Positions 1 through 6,251 of a stretch of DNA of 7,475 nucleotides are shown in pieces. Below the pieces are notes generated by a model, which saw only the letters and a list, made by a program, of their open reading frames with translations, did not search any database and was not told the origin of the DNA. Each line of letters begins with the position of its first letter. Position 1 is the stretch's first letter. The translations under genes were made by a program, and so were the position numbers. The stretch is from Candidatus Accumulibacter sp. UBA704 (GTDB lineage: Bacteria; Pseudomonadota; Gammaproteobacteria; Burkholderiales; Rhodocyclaceae): the NCBI GenBank assembly GCA_002304785.1, contig DBMG01000124.1, positions 230-7,704 of the forward strand, written 5' to 3'.

Positions 1-2
1 GC

Positions 3-734
3 ACCGAATGCATCGTGCGGGCGCGCGCCGAGGTGCTGCTGACATCGGGCGCCGTCAATTCGCCGCAACTGCTCGAACTGTCCGGCATCGGCGACGGCCG
101 GCGGCTGCAGGCGCTCGGCATCGACGGTGCGCTGCTGTTGCCGTGCGACTGCCTCGACGACGCCGGGCTCGCCGCCGCGCGGGCGACGCTGATCGGGGCC
201 TGGGGCGGGTTCGATCTGGTTGTGTATCTGGCCGGCGATTACGAACCGATGAGCGTGGCGGATCTCGACCTGGCGCGTGCCGAACGGATCGTGGCGGTAA
301 ATTTCAACGGCGCCATGCGTTTGGCCGCCGCCGTGCTCGGCGACCTGCGGTCGGGCGGCGGCATCGCGTTCGTCGCCAGCGTCGCGGGTTACCGGGGGCT
401 GCCGAAGGCGCTGGCCTACGGACCCGGCAAGGCCGCGCTCATCCATTTCGCCGAATGCCTGCACCTTGATCTCGCGCCCAAGGGGATCGGCGTCTGGGTC
501 ATCAACCCCGGCTTCGTGGCCACGCGGCTGACCGCGAAAAACGATTTCGCCATGCCGTCGCTGCTCACGCCGGAACAGGCGGCAGCGTCGATCCTTGGAG
601 GTTTCCGGACGGGAGCGTTCGAAATCCATTTCCCGAAACGCTTCACCTGCGTCCTCAAGCTGCTGTCGAAGCTGCCCTACGCCGCCTATTTCCCGCTGAT
701 CCGCCGCATTACCGGAGGCAGCGATGCGTCTTGA
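3..734 (+). CDS. Chimeric ORF: GMC oxidoreductase fragment joined to C-terminal part of an SDR (5' partial)
   Basis: The frame is open to the left edge, so the true start is outside the window; an internal GTG at 15 is probably not the start. About the first 40 codons match the middle of GMC flavoenzymes (choline dehydrogenase-like): SGAVNSPQLLELSGIG fits GMC signature 2, followed by LQALGI. From roughly nt 125-140 onward the protein is an SDR: YLAG (equivalent of NNAG), Asn in VNFNG, Ser in VASVAG (nt about 378-380), YGPGK (Tyr at 417-419, YxxxK) and NPGFVATRL. The SDR part lacks the N-terminal TGxxxGxG nucleotide-binding motif, and the GMC part lacks the C-terminal substrate domain and catalytic His. 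Each half is clear by motif, but the whole is unlikely to be a working enzyme of either family. The SDR end overlaps the next gene by 11 nt, so that pairing looks native and the GMC part looks like the intruder. Confidence 0.85.
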   Translation, partial: TECIVRARAEVLLTSGAVNSPQLLELSGIGDGRRLQALGIDGALLLPCDCLDDAGLAAARATLIGAWGGFDLVVYLAGDYEPMSVADLDLARAERIVAVNFNGAMRLAAAVLGDLRSGGGIAFVASVAGYRGLPKALAYGPGKAALIHFAECLHLDLAPKGIGVWVINPGFVATRLTAKNDFAMPSLLTPEQAAASILGGFRTGAFEIHFPKRFTCVLKLLSKLPYAAYFPLIRRITGGSDAS

Positions 735-1137
735 CGACCTGGTCGGCTTCTTCGAGACGCTGACGCCGCAGAGCCTCGCACGCTTCCCCGAGTTCTACGC
801 GGCCGACGCGTGGTTCAAGGATCCGTTCAACGAAGTGCACGGCGTCGACGCGATCCGGCGCATTTTCGAACACATGTTCCGGCAGGTGGAGAACCCGCGC
901 TTCGTCGTCACCGAGCGTCTGGCCCAAGCTGACCGGGCGATGCTCGTCTGGGAGTTCCATTTCGTGCGCCAAGGCACGCCGCAGCTCATTCGCGGCGCCT
1001 CGCACCTGCATTTCGATGTTGCCGGCAGGGTGGCTGTCCACCGCGATTACTGGGACGCGGCGGAAGAACTGTACATGACGTTGCCGATTGTCGGGTGGCT
1101 GATGCGGCGTTTACGTCGTGCGCTGTCGGCACGCTGA
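724..1137 (+). CDS. NTF2/SnoaL-like family protein
   Basis: This 137-residue protein has the size and pattern of a single NTF2-like (SnoaL-type) cone domain. An N-terminal helix (about 1-25) leads to WFKDPFNEVHG (30-40), a typical segment of this superfamily with Asp/His lining the pocket. A second helix (42-54) and strands follow, with FVVTERL (60-66), MLVWEFHF (73-80) and GASHLHFD (91-98), then RDYWDAAEEL (107-116). The C-terminus (120-137) is a basic tail. Start: ATG at 724 with GGAGG at 713-717. It overlaps the SDR-like frame by 11 nt, indicating translational coupling. I recall SDR plus NTF2 pairs like this in proteobacterial stress clusters near ECF sigma/ChrR and photolyase genes, but none of those partners is visible here. 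Substrate and reaction are unknown; the fold call is firm, the function is not. Confidence 0.85.
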   Translation: MRLDDLVGFFETLTPQSLARFPEFYAADAWFKDPFNEVHGVDAIRRIFEHMFRQVENPRFVVTERLAQADRAMLVWEFHFVRQGTPQLIRGASHLHFDVAGRVAVHRDYWDAAEELYMTLPIVGWLMRRLRRALSAR

Positions 1138-1180
1138 CTGGTGCGTAAATGCCGCCGTGCGATTATGTCCTTGCTTCGGT

Positions 1181-1606
1181 TCATTTCTGTCGGATCTGCC
1201 TGATCTTCTGGTTCCGCTGGACGTCGTTCAATGTCCTGGCGCAGTTGCTGTTCAGCCTCCTGCCGTCGTCGCAAGTGGCTACTGCACCCTCGTCGTCCAC
1301 AAGATCAGTGGGCGCCGGAGCAGGAGCAGGGGCGGCCTGACGTTCCCCCTGCTTGTCTTGCCCTGCCGCCCGTTGTTTCTCAAGCTCGGCCGCCTTGCTT
1401 TTCTGTTGCGCTGTTTTTTGCTGCGCCTCGTTCTGCTGTTGCTGCGTCAAAGGGGCGCGATCCGGGACGACTTCGGATGTGCTGCCCGCCTTGCACGGCG
1501 TATCCGAGAACTCTGTCCCGCCACTGGCGTTCTTGCACATGAAGACCTCGGCCGTGGCCTGGCTGGCGGCCATTGCCATGACGAACAACACAAAGGCTCG
1601 GATCAT
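1181..1606 (-). CDS. Small exported DUF4124-like protein with Gln/Lys-rich linker
   Basis: The 141-residue protein begins with a clear signal peptide (1-19, hydrophobic FVLFVMAMAAS, cleavage after ATA). A short DUF4124-like domain follows (20-40: EVFMCKN...FSDTPCK), with cysteines C24 and C38 that could form a disulfide in the periplasm. Residues 52-90 are Gln/Lys/Glu/Ala-rich and probably a helical or coiled-coil linker. An (AP)4 stretch spans about 92-99. A C-terminal segment carries a second cysteine pair (C112, C122) and a basic end. The start is well supported by AGGAGG at 1611-1616, 4 nt from the ATG. DUF4124 proteins are common in beta- and gammaproteobacteria and have no established function. 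The gene ends convergently 43 nt from the NTF2-like gene, and no terminator hairpin is visible between them. Confidence 0.8.
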   Translation of the reverse strand: MIRAFVLFVMAMAASQATAEVFMCKNASGGTEFSDTPCKAGSTSEVVPDRAPLTQQQQNEAQQKTAQQKSKAAELEKQRAAGQDKQGERQAAPAPAPAPTDLVDDEGAVATCDDGRRLNSNCARTLNDVQRNQKIRQIRQK

Positions 1607-1769
1607 GTTTCCTCCTTTATCGGTTCAGTATCGACGCCGGCTGCGGTGAAGTTCTTGGCCAACGCACACCCCTTTCCGCAGCGGACTGTGGCGTCGCTTC
1701 GGAGTCCTCAAGCGGATCGTCACCTTGTTCATCGTAGCCGAAATACGGGGCGACAACTTGAGCAGCCAT
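1603..1769 (-). pseudogene. Possible frameshifted small-gene remnant upstream of the DUF4124-like gene
   Basis: Two overlapping minus-strand frames here look protein-like in consecutive halves. The first starts at ATG 1769-1767 and reads MAAQVVAPYFGYDEQGDDP... before becoming less coding-like. The second opens just after a TGA near 1703 and reads ...CGKGCALAKNFTAAGVDTE..., with GC-rich third positions. It ends in a TGA at 1605-1603 that overlaps the ATG of the DUF4124-like gene (ATGA). That four-base stop/start overlap is typical of coupled genes. One frameshift between roughly 1670 and 1705 would join the halves into a protein of about 55 residues. I do not recognise a family. It could also be chance coding potential in a divergent promoter region. 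Confidence 0.3.
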
Positions 1770-1855
1770 TCCGAATGGGCCTTTGATGGGGCGATCGGGC
1801 AACTACCGCTATCCTGTCGCGGTCAATACGATCGGATCCATCATCGGGAGTCTTC

Positions 1856-2839
1856 ATGAAAAATCTTCTGACGTTGCCATTTGGCGTGTTTGCCTGCGGA
1901 CTGCTGTTCGCTGCCTCCGTGACGGCAGGTGCCAGCTTCGATTGTCGCAAGGCCCAAGCCGGAAGCATCGAGGCGATGGTCTGCCAGGATGTCGAATTGT
2001 CGGCACTCGACCGGCGGTTGGCAGCCGTTTATGACGCTGCGACGAAAAAGGCCGTTAACGAGCATCCCCCCCTTCTCAAAGCCGCGCAGCGCGGCTGGAT
2101 CAAGGGGCGCAACGATTGCTGGAAGAGCGAGGACACGCGCCGGTGCGTGGCCGAGTCCTATGGTATGCGCATCGCCGAGTTGCAGGCGCGCTACCGGCTG
2201 GTGGCGGCTTCGCCGGTTGCGTTCTTTGCCTGCGATGGCAATCCGGCGAACGAAGTCGCCGTGACCTTCTTCGAGACCGAACCGCCGTCGCTGATTGCCG
2301 AACGCGGCGACAGCTTTTCGCTGATGTTCCAGCAGCCGGCCGCGAGCGGAGCGAAATACGAGGGGCGCAACGAAATGTTCTGGGAGCATGACGGCGAGGC
2401 GCGCATCCGCTGGGGATTCGAGGCACGGGAGATGCGCTGCGTGAAGAAGGCCGGGGCTGCCCAATCGTCGTCTTTCCGGCTGGCTGGAACCGGGTGGCGG
2501 CTGCGGGCGATTCAGTCGATGGACGACGCGCAGGGAACGACTGTGGTTGGCGATCCGGAACGCTACACCGTAAGTTTCGGCGTTGACGGGAAGGCGTCTT
2601 TCCGCTTCGACTGCAATCGCGGCTCAGGCATCTGGCAGGCCACGACAAGCGGGACGGATTCGGGCCGTCTCGAATTCGGCCCCGTGGCGGCCACCCGGGC
2701 CATGTGTCCGCCCGGATCGCTCGACCAGAGACTGATGCGCCAGTTGCCGTACGTGCGTTCCTACCTGTTCAAGGAAGGAAGACTCTTCATGTCGCTGATG
2801 GCGGACGGCGGGATTCTTGAATGGGACAAGGCTTTTTAG
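1856..2839 (+). CDS. Exported three-domain protein: LprI-like, MliC-like and META/HslJ-like domains
   Basis: The 327-residue protein starts with a signal peptide (1-24, KNLLTLPFGVFACGLLFAAS, cleavage near TAG); C14 is not in a convincing lipobox, so it is probably soluble in the periplasm. Residues about 28-115 resemble the LprI N-terminal domain (DCRKAQ..IEAMVCQD.ELSALDRRLAAVYDA), with four cysteines C30, C43, C88 and C97. Residues about 120-197 resemble MliC: FFACDGN, then ASGAKYEG (163-170) and FW..DGEARI, closed by C195; the SGxKY loop is the region MliC inserts into the lysozyme active site. Residues about 207-325 form a META/HslJ-like domain (LAGTGWRLRAI, FRFDCNRGSG, FGPVAATRAMCP, LFMSL). 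MliC and LprI families inhibit lysozyme; META domains occur in heat-inducible envelope proteins. ATG with GGGAG at 1846-1850, 5 nt away. A role in lysozyme tolerance is inferred from domains only. Confidence 0.85.
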   Translation: MKNLLTLPFGVFACGLLFAASVTAGASFDCRKAQAGSIEAMVCQDVELSALDRRLAAVYDAATKKAVNEHPPLLKAAQRGWIKGRNDCWKSEDTRRCVAESYGMRIAELQARYRLVAASPVAFFACDGNPANEVAVTFFETEPPSLIAERGDSFSLMFQQPAASGAKYEGRNEMFWEHDGEARIRWGFEAREMRCVKKAGAAQSSSFRLAGTGWRLRAIQSMDDAQGTTVVGDPERYTVSFGVDGKASFRFDCNRGSGIWQATTSGTDSGRLEFGPVAATRAMCPPGSLDQRLMRQLPYVRSYLFKEGRLFMSLMADGGILEWDKAF

Positions 2840-3141
2840 GCCGGCGCCAGGATCTTCAGCGATTTCTTTTCGACCATGTCCTTGACCTTCTCTGCATACG
2901 CCAGCATGTGCGGCGCCTTGATATGGGTCAGCAGGTCTTCCAGGGTTTCCCATTTCTCGACGATCGTGACGCCGTTCCTGACCCTTTCCTGAGGCGGCAG
3001 GTCGGTCGGAACATCGATGGTCGGCACGTATTCGACGCATCCCTTTTCCCGCAGCACATTCGGGATGTTGGCCTTGAAGATGTCGATGAACTCGGCCAGA
3101 TACTGTTCCTTGATCTGCAGCGAGGCGATGACGTGGATCAT
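2836..3141 (-). CDS. YgiN-like (ABM family) putative quinol monooxygenase
   Basis: The 101-residue protein is a single dimeric alpha+beta barrel (antibiotic biosynthesis monooxygenase, ABM) domain. It has the usual opening strand MIHVIASLQI, a helix (13-33) ending in EKGCVEYVP, then a strand VTIVEKWETLEDLLTHI (58-74), the common ABM W-x-x-x-E/D-x-L segment, and PHMLAYAEKVKDMV (77-90). Members include YgiN (quinol monooxygenase) and LsrG; many are cofactor-free and cytosolic. Substrate cannot be told from sequence. The ATG is supported by AAGGAGA at 3149-3155, 7 nt upstream. Its TAA overlaps the TAG of the three-domain gene tail to tail over 2836-2839. It lies 69 nt downstream of the small membrane protein on the same strand and could share its transcript. 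Confidence 0.85.
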   Translation of the reverse strand: MIHVIASLQIKEQYLAEFIDIFKANIPNVLREKGCVEYVPTIDVPTDLPPQERVRNGVTIVEKWETLEDLLTHIKAPHMLAYAEKVKDMVEKKSLKILAPA

Positions 3142-3210
3142 TTCGTTTTCTCCTTGGGTGACGACGTGGCAAGAATGGGGACTTGTACTGCTTTACGATC
3201 AAACGGTGTC

Positions 3211-3573
3211 TTATCGTGATGGATCATTGGTTCTCCGAGCCGCCCGGAAACAGACAAGTGCGACTCCGATGGACGACAACGCCGTCAGGATGGCCAGCGG
3301 TCTTCCGTGCGTCAGGCTGGTGAACCAGCGATTCAGATCGTCCGCAAAGACGGCTGCCTTACCGCCAAACCGCTCCAGATTGTGGCGATACAGCTTGGAG
3401 TCGCGCGTGGTGACCGGATAGGACTGCCCGTCTACGATGACGTAACCGATGACGTCGCTGGCGTCTTCCTCCGCTTCATGAAATATCCATGCGGACGCCG
3501 ATAAACCGACGACAAGAGTCATCAATGCGATCAGTCTCAGCCAAGAACGCTGCTTTGAATTCCTGCTCACCAT
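3211..3573 (-). CDS. Small two-helix membrane protein of unknown function
   Basis: This 120-residue protein was not assigned to a named family. It has a basic N-terminus (SRNSKQRSWLR), a first membrane segment (about 12-31, LIALMTLVVGLSASAWIF), a middle domain of about 60 residues, and a second membrane segment (about 92-110, LAILTALSSIGVALVCF) followed by a basic tail (RAARR). The positive charges at both ends predict both termini in the cytosol and the middle in the periplasm. The middle contains VIGYVIVDGQSYPVTTRDSK (42-60) and LYRHNLERFGGKAAVF, with no cysteines and no recognised catalytic motif. The ATG at 3571-3573 lacks a convincing Shine-Dalgarno; a GTG one codon in is an alternative. 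It is 78 nt downstream of the persulfide dioxygenase gene in the same direction, so it may be read through from the sulfur operon, but no sequence feature ties it to sulfur. Confidence 0.7.
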   Translation of the reverse strand: MVSRNSKQRSWLRLIALMTLVVGLSASAWIFHEAEEDASDVIGYVIVDGQSYPVTTRDSKLYRHNLERFGGKAAVFADDLNRWFTSLTHGRPLAILTALSSIGVALVCFRAARRTNDPSR

Positions 3574-3651
3574 GCCGGGTCCGTTACCGAAGAAGAGGCG
3601 GAGATTCGTGTTTCCAGCCGCCAGTGGCGCATTCGCTATCTTATCCGTTGA

Positions 3652-4536
3652 TCACAATGCGTTCAGGGGAATCTTGATGTAGCGCGTGCCGTTGGATTCC
3701 GGTTCCGGTAGATTTCCGGCGCGCATGTTGACCTGGACGGATGGCAGTATCAACACGGGCATTTCCAGCGAGGCGTCGCGTTTCTGTCGCATGGTGACGA
3801 ATTCGTCCTCGCCAACCCCTTCGCGGATGTGGATATTGGCGGCGCGTTGTTCGGCAACCGTGGTGACGAATTTGGGTTCGCGCCCACCCGGCAGGTAGTC
3901 GTGGCACATGTAGAGCGTGGTCGTTTCCGGCAGGCTGAGAATGCGTTGGATCGACCGATAGAGCGTTCTGGCGTCCCCACCGGGGAAGTCGCACCGGGCG
4001 GTTCCGTAGTCGGGCATGAACAGGGTGTCGCCGACGAAGGCGACGGATTCCTCACCATCGCTCACCACGTAGGTCAGGCAGGCCGGGGTATGCCCCGGCG
4101 TATGCATGGCACGGGCCTTCAGCGAACCGATCGTGAAGGTTTCATCGTCGGCCAGCAGGCGGTCGAACTGGCTGCCGTCGCGCGCGAAATCGGCACCGGC
4201 ATTGAACAGCTTTCCGAAGAACTTCTGCACGGCGGTGATGTGCGCGCCGATCGCCACCTGACCGCCCAGTTGCTCCTTCAGGTAGGGCGCCGCCGAGAGA
4301 TGATCCGCATGAACGTGCGTTTCGAGAATCCACTGGATCGTCGCGTTCAGTTCGCGGACGCGTTCGATCAGGCGGTCGGCCGAGGCGGTTCCGGTCCGTC
4401 CCGATTTCGGATCGTAATCGAGCACGCTATCGATGATCGCGCCGCTCATGGTGCGCGTGTCGAGAAGGAGGTAGCTGATGGTCCAGGTGGCGGGGTCGAA
4501 GAAGCCTTCGATTTTCATGGGCGATTGAGGGGGCAC
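3652..4536 (-). CDS. ETHE1/Blh-type persulfide dioxygenase (MBL-fold)
   Basis: The 294-residue protein is a metallo-beta-lactamase-fold enzyme. It has THVHADHL (73-80; H74, H76, D78, H79), HTPGHT (H149), GDTLF (D170) and CHDY (H212). The segment GTARCDFPGG (178-187) is typical of the persulfide dioxygenase branch rather than glyoxalase II, which supports a mononuclear Fe(II) site and oxidation of glutathione persulfide to sulfite and glutathione in the cytosol. A C-terminal extension (about 245-294) matches the Blh-like subgroup found in BigR operons. There is no extra DUF442 or rhodanese domain. The start is a GTG: AAGGAG at 4543-4548 lies 6 nt from it, whereas the ATG at 4516-4518 has no site. 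It is the fifth gene of the operon, 33 nt after the TauE/SafE gene, which could export the sulfite formed. Confidence 0.92.
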   Translation of the reverse strand: MPPQSPMKIEGFFDPATWTISYLLLDTRTMSGAIIDSVLDYDPKSGRTGTASADRLIERVRELNATIQWILETHVHADHLSAAPYLKEQLGGQVAIGAHITAVQKFFGKLFNAGADFARDGSQFDRLLADDETFTIGSLKARAMHTPGHTPACLTYVVSDGEESVAFVGDTLFMPDYGTARCDFPGGDARTLYRSIQRILSLPETTTLYMCHDYLPGGREPKFVTTVAEQRAANIHIREGVGEDEFVTMRQKRDASLEMPVLILPSVQVNMRAGNLPEPESNGTRYIKIPLNAL

Positions 4537-4542
4537 GAGAGT

Positions 4543-4548
4543 CTCCTT
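4543..4548 (-). promoter_or_regulatory. Shine-Dalgarno site deciding a GTG start
   Basis: Minus-strand AAGGAG lies 6 nt from the GTG at 4536-4534 and 24 nt from the ATG at 4518-4516. It selects the GTG as the start of the persulfide dioxygenase. Confidence 0.75.
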
Positions 4549-4569
4549 GATGGCTATGTGCGAACGGCA

Positions 4570-5370
4570 TTAGGCACTGATGGCGGCCTTGACGACCAAG
4601 CTTGCGGCGGCGCACAACAGGACGAGCGCGAAACCGCGCTGCACTGTTTTTTCCGACAGGTGGGGCGCTATCTTACGCCCGGCACCCATGCCCAGCGCGG
4701 TGGCTGCCGCAAACAGGAGGGTCGCCGGCCAAGGCAGTTGCGCCCCGTTGGCGACGGCAACGACGATTCCGCCGCTGCCGACCAGGGCGATGACCAGAAG
4801 CGAAGTGGCCACGATGCCGTGAATCGACACGTCGGTGTAGCGGCGCATCGCGGGAACGATGACGAATCCGCCCCCGACTCCCAGAAGACCCGTCAGGAAT
4901 CCCGTGAGCGCGCCAAATCCGGCGAATAGCAACCCGCTGGTCCATGTCCAGTGAAACCGCCCAGTCGCCGGATCGAGATGCGCCAGGGCATGCGTGGCGG
5001 ATTTGGATTGCCCCGGCAACATCGTTTGCCGGATCAGGCGCGTCGCGACGATCAGGATCACGCCGGCAAAAAGCCCCAGCAGCCATTTCTGGGGCAGCAG
5101 GTGGGCGACCGTGACGCCCGCTTTGGTCAATGGCAGTCCGCACAGCACCATGAGGATGGCCGCCTTGTAGCGAACGAGCCCTTTGCGCAATCCTTCGACG
5201 GCGCCCAACGCAGCGCCGCCGGCCACCGCGATCAGGGCCACGGGAGCGGCCTGCTGCATGGACCATCCCATGCCGGCCACGAGGGCGGGCACGGCAAGCA
5301 CGCCGCCGCCTGCTCCGGTCAGCCCGAGAATCAGGCCGATCAGAACGCCGAGAAACAGTGAGATTTCCAT
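4570..5370 (-). CDS. TauE/SafE family sulfite/anion exporter
   Basis: The 266-residue integral membrane protein shows the two internal repeats of TauE/SafE, each with a glycine-rich signature: GLTGAGGGVLAVPAL (16-30) and GLLGVGGGFVIVPAM (161-175). Between and around them are about eight hydrophobic segments (for example 1-30, 42-60, 71-90, 96-113, 145-165, 185-208, 215-230, 245-263) and a hydrophilic loop at about 114-143. Length is normal for the family. TauE/SafE proteins export sulfite, sulfoacetate or related sulfur anions. Next to a persulfide dioxygenase, which yields sulfite, sulfite export is the simplest role; this is inferred from context. The ATG follows the stop of the DUF6691 gene by 23 nt and has only a weak GAAAG as a ribosome site, so coupling to the upstream gene is likely. 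Confidence 0.92.
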   Translation of the reverse strand: MEISLFLGVLIGLILGLTGAGGGVLAVPALVAGMGWSMQQAAPVALIAVAGGAALGAVEGLRKGLVRYKAAILMVLCGLPLTKAGVTVAHLLPQKWLLGLFAGVILIVATRLIRQTMLPGQSKSATHALAHLDPATGRFHWTWTSGLLFAGFGALTGFLTGLLGVGGGFVIVPAMRRYTDVSIHGIVATSLLVIALVGSGGIVVAVANGAQLPWPATLLFAAATALGMGAGRKIAPHLSEKTVQRGFALVLLCAAASLVVKAAISA

Positions 5371-5393
5371 GGTTGGCTTTCGACGTCGGGAGG

Positions 5394-5810
5394 TCAGGTT
5401 TTGCGACGTTCCAGCAGTTCAAAAATTCCCATGCCGGCGAGCATGGCGCCCACGAATATCAACCCCCTGGCATCCCCCGAGCCGACCAGAACGACGGCTG
5501 GCCCCGGGCAAATTCCCGCGAGCCCCCAGCCGATGCCGAAAGTGAGACCGCCGGCGATCAGTCGCCGGTCGATCTGCCGCGCCGTCGGCAAATGCACCGG
5601 CAAACCTAGCCATGATAAGGATCTCTTCTTCGCAACCGTAAAGGCAACGAGGCCGACAGCGATCGCGCCGACCATCACCAGCGCCAGCGAAGGGTCCCAG
5701 AGGCCGGCGAGATCGAGAAAACCCAATACTTTGGCCGGGTCGGTCATTCCGGAGATGAGGAGGCCGAGTCCGAAGACCAGGCCGGATAACAATGAAAACA
5801 TGACGTTCAA
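5394..5810 (-). CDS. DUF6691 / YeeE-YedE half protein (PmpB type)
   Basis: The 138-residue membrane protein has four hydrophobic segments (about 5-22, 40-60, 83-107, 115-132). Family landmarks are GLLISGMTDPAKVLGFLDL (16-34) with LWDPSLALV after it, and GWGLAGICPGPA (94-105), whose C101 matches the conserved cysteine of YeeE-type channels. YeeE/TsuA transports thiosulfate by relaying it along such cysteines; the short paired forms (PmpA/PmpB) appear to be split halves of one pore, so this protein probably works with the neighbouring gene product. The substrate is inferred to be a sulfur anion. The start is a TTG (5810-5808) because GAGGA at 5817-5821 is 6 nt from it, while the nearest ATG (5801-5799) is 15 nt away. 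The site lies against the stop codon of the previous gene, 9 nt upstream. Confidence 0.9.
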   Translation of the reverse strand: MNVMFSLLSGLVFGLGLLISGMTDPAKVLGFLDLAGLWDPSLALVMVGAIAVGLVAFTVAKKRSLSWLGLPVHLPTARQIDRRLIAGGLTFGIGWGLAGICPGPAVVLVGSGDARGLIFVGAMLAGMGIFELLERRKT

Positions 5811-5816
5811 GGCAGT

Positions 5817-5821
5817 TCCTC
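5817..5821 (-). promoter_or_regulatory. Shine-Dalgarno site deciding a TTG start
   Basis: Minus-strand GAGGA overlaps the TGA of the upstream gene and lies 6 nt before TTG 5810-5808. The alternative ATG three codons in is 15 nt away, so TTG is preferred. Confidence 0.6.
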
Positions 5822-6251
5822 AGGCAAAGAGATGGCGAACGATGAAGACTGTGATGAAGCCGGCCAGCATGAAGCAGGCAGTGGCGACCAGCGAGCGCGG
5901 CGATAGCCGCGACAGGCCGCAGACCCCGTGGCCGCTGGTGCACCCCGACCCGTAGCGCGTCCCGATCCCGACCAGCAGGCCGGCCAGGATCAACGTTCCA
6001 GTTCCGGCATCGATGCGTACGACGGGTAGCGGTGCGACGGTGTGCAACAGCCAGGGGGCGAGCAGCAATCCGGCGACGAAAGCCGCCTGCCAGGCCGTGC
6101 TGCCTGTCCCGGGACGGAACAAACCGCCGATGATTCCGCTGATGCCGGCGATCCGGCCATTGAACAGCACGAAGATGGCCGCGGCCAGCCCGATCAGAAC
6201 GCCGCCCGATACGGCCGCCATCGGGGTGAAATCAATCCAGTCAATGGTCAT
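5820..6251 (-). CDS. YeeE/YedE half protein (PmpA type)
   Basis: The 143-residue membrane protein has four hydrophobic segments (about 10-30, 53-73, 84-98, 120-140). The signature GSGCTSGHGVCGLSRLS lies at 101-117 with C104 and C111; YeeE-family channels use such cysteines to pass thiosulfate through the membrane. An earlier glycine-rich segment (GRIAGISGIIGGLF, 32-45) is also typical. Length is half that of full YeeE, and the DUF6691 partner directly downstream supplies the other half. The ATG at 6251-6249 overlaps the repressor gene by 11 nt, with GGAGG at 6257-6261 inside that gene, so it is coupled to the repressor. Uptake or efflux of thiosulfate or a similar sulfur anion is inferred; direction cannot be read from sequence. 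Confidence 0.92.
   Translation of the reverse strand: MTIDWIDFTPMAAVSGGVLIGLAAAIFVLFNGRIAGISGIIGGLFRPGTGSTAWQAAFVAGLLLAPWLLHTVAPLPVVRIDAGTGTLILAGLLVGIGTRYGSGCTSGHGVCGLSRLSPRSLVATACFMLAGFITVFIVRHLFA

Noticed and set aside
1118..1786. Plus-strand open frame of 222 codons
   Set aside because: Antisense to the DUF4124-like gene, which has a signal peptide and strong ribosome site. The Leu/Cys/Arg-rich product reflects the complementary strand.
1783..1815. Promoter for the three-domain gene (TTGATG ... TATCCT)
   Set aside because: The two hexamers are 21 bp apart, too far for a normal sigma-70 promoter, and both are weak matches.
1841..2464. Minus-strand frames opposite the three-domain gene
   Set aside because: No motif, and the opposite strand carries three recognisable domains with a signal peptide.
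3615..3635. Short hairpin CGCC-ACT-GGCG downstream of the persulfide dioxygenase gene
   Set aside because: The stem is only four base pairs and no T-run follows on the minus strand, so it does not support a terminator.
3652..4536. Glyoxalase II identity for the MBL-fold protein
   Set aside because: The GTARCDFPGG segment, C-terminal extension and sulfur-operon setting fit the persulfide dioxygenase branch better.
3829..4929. Long plus-strand open frame of 366 codons
   Set aside because: It lies antisense to the persulfide dioxygenase and TauE/SafE genes, whose motifs and ribosome sites are clear. Its protein is His/Arg/Gly/Gln-rich without domains, a normal shadow in GC-rich DNA.
4673..5422. 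Minus-strand frame overlapping TauE/SafE in another phase
   Set aside because: The Arg-rich composition is a frame-shifted shadow of the TauE/SafE gene.
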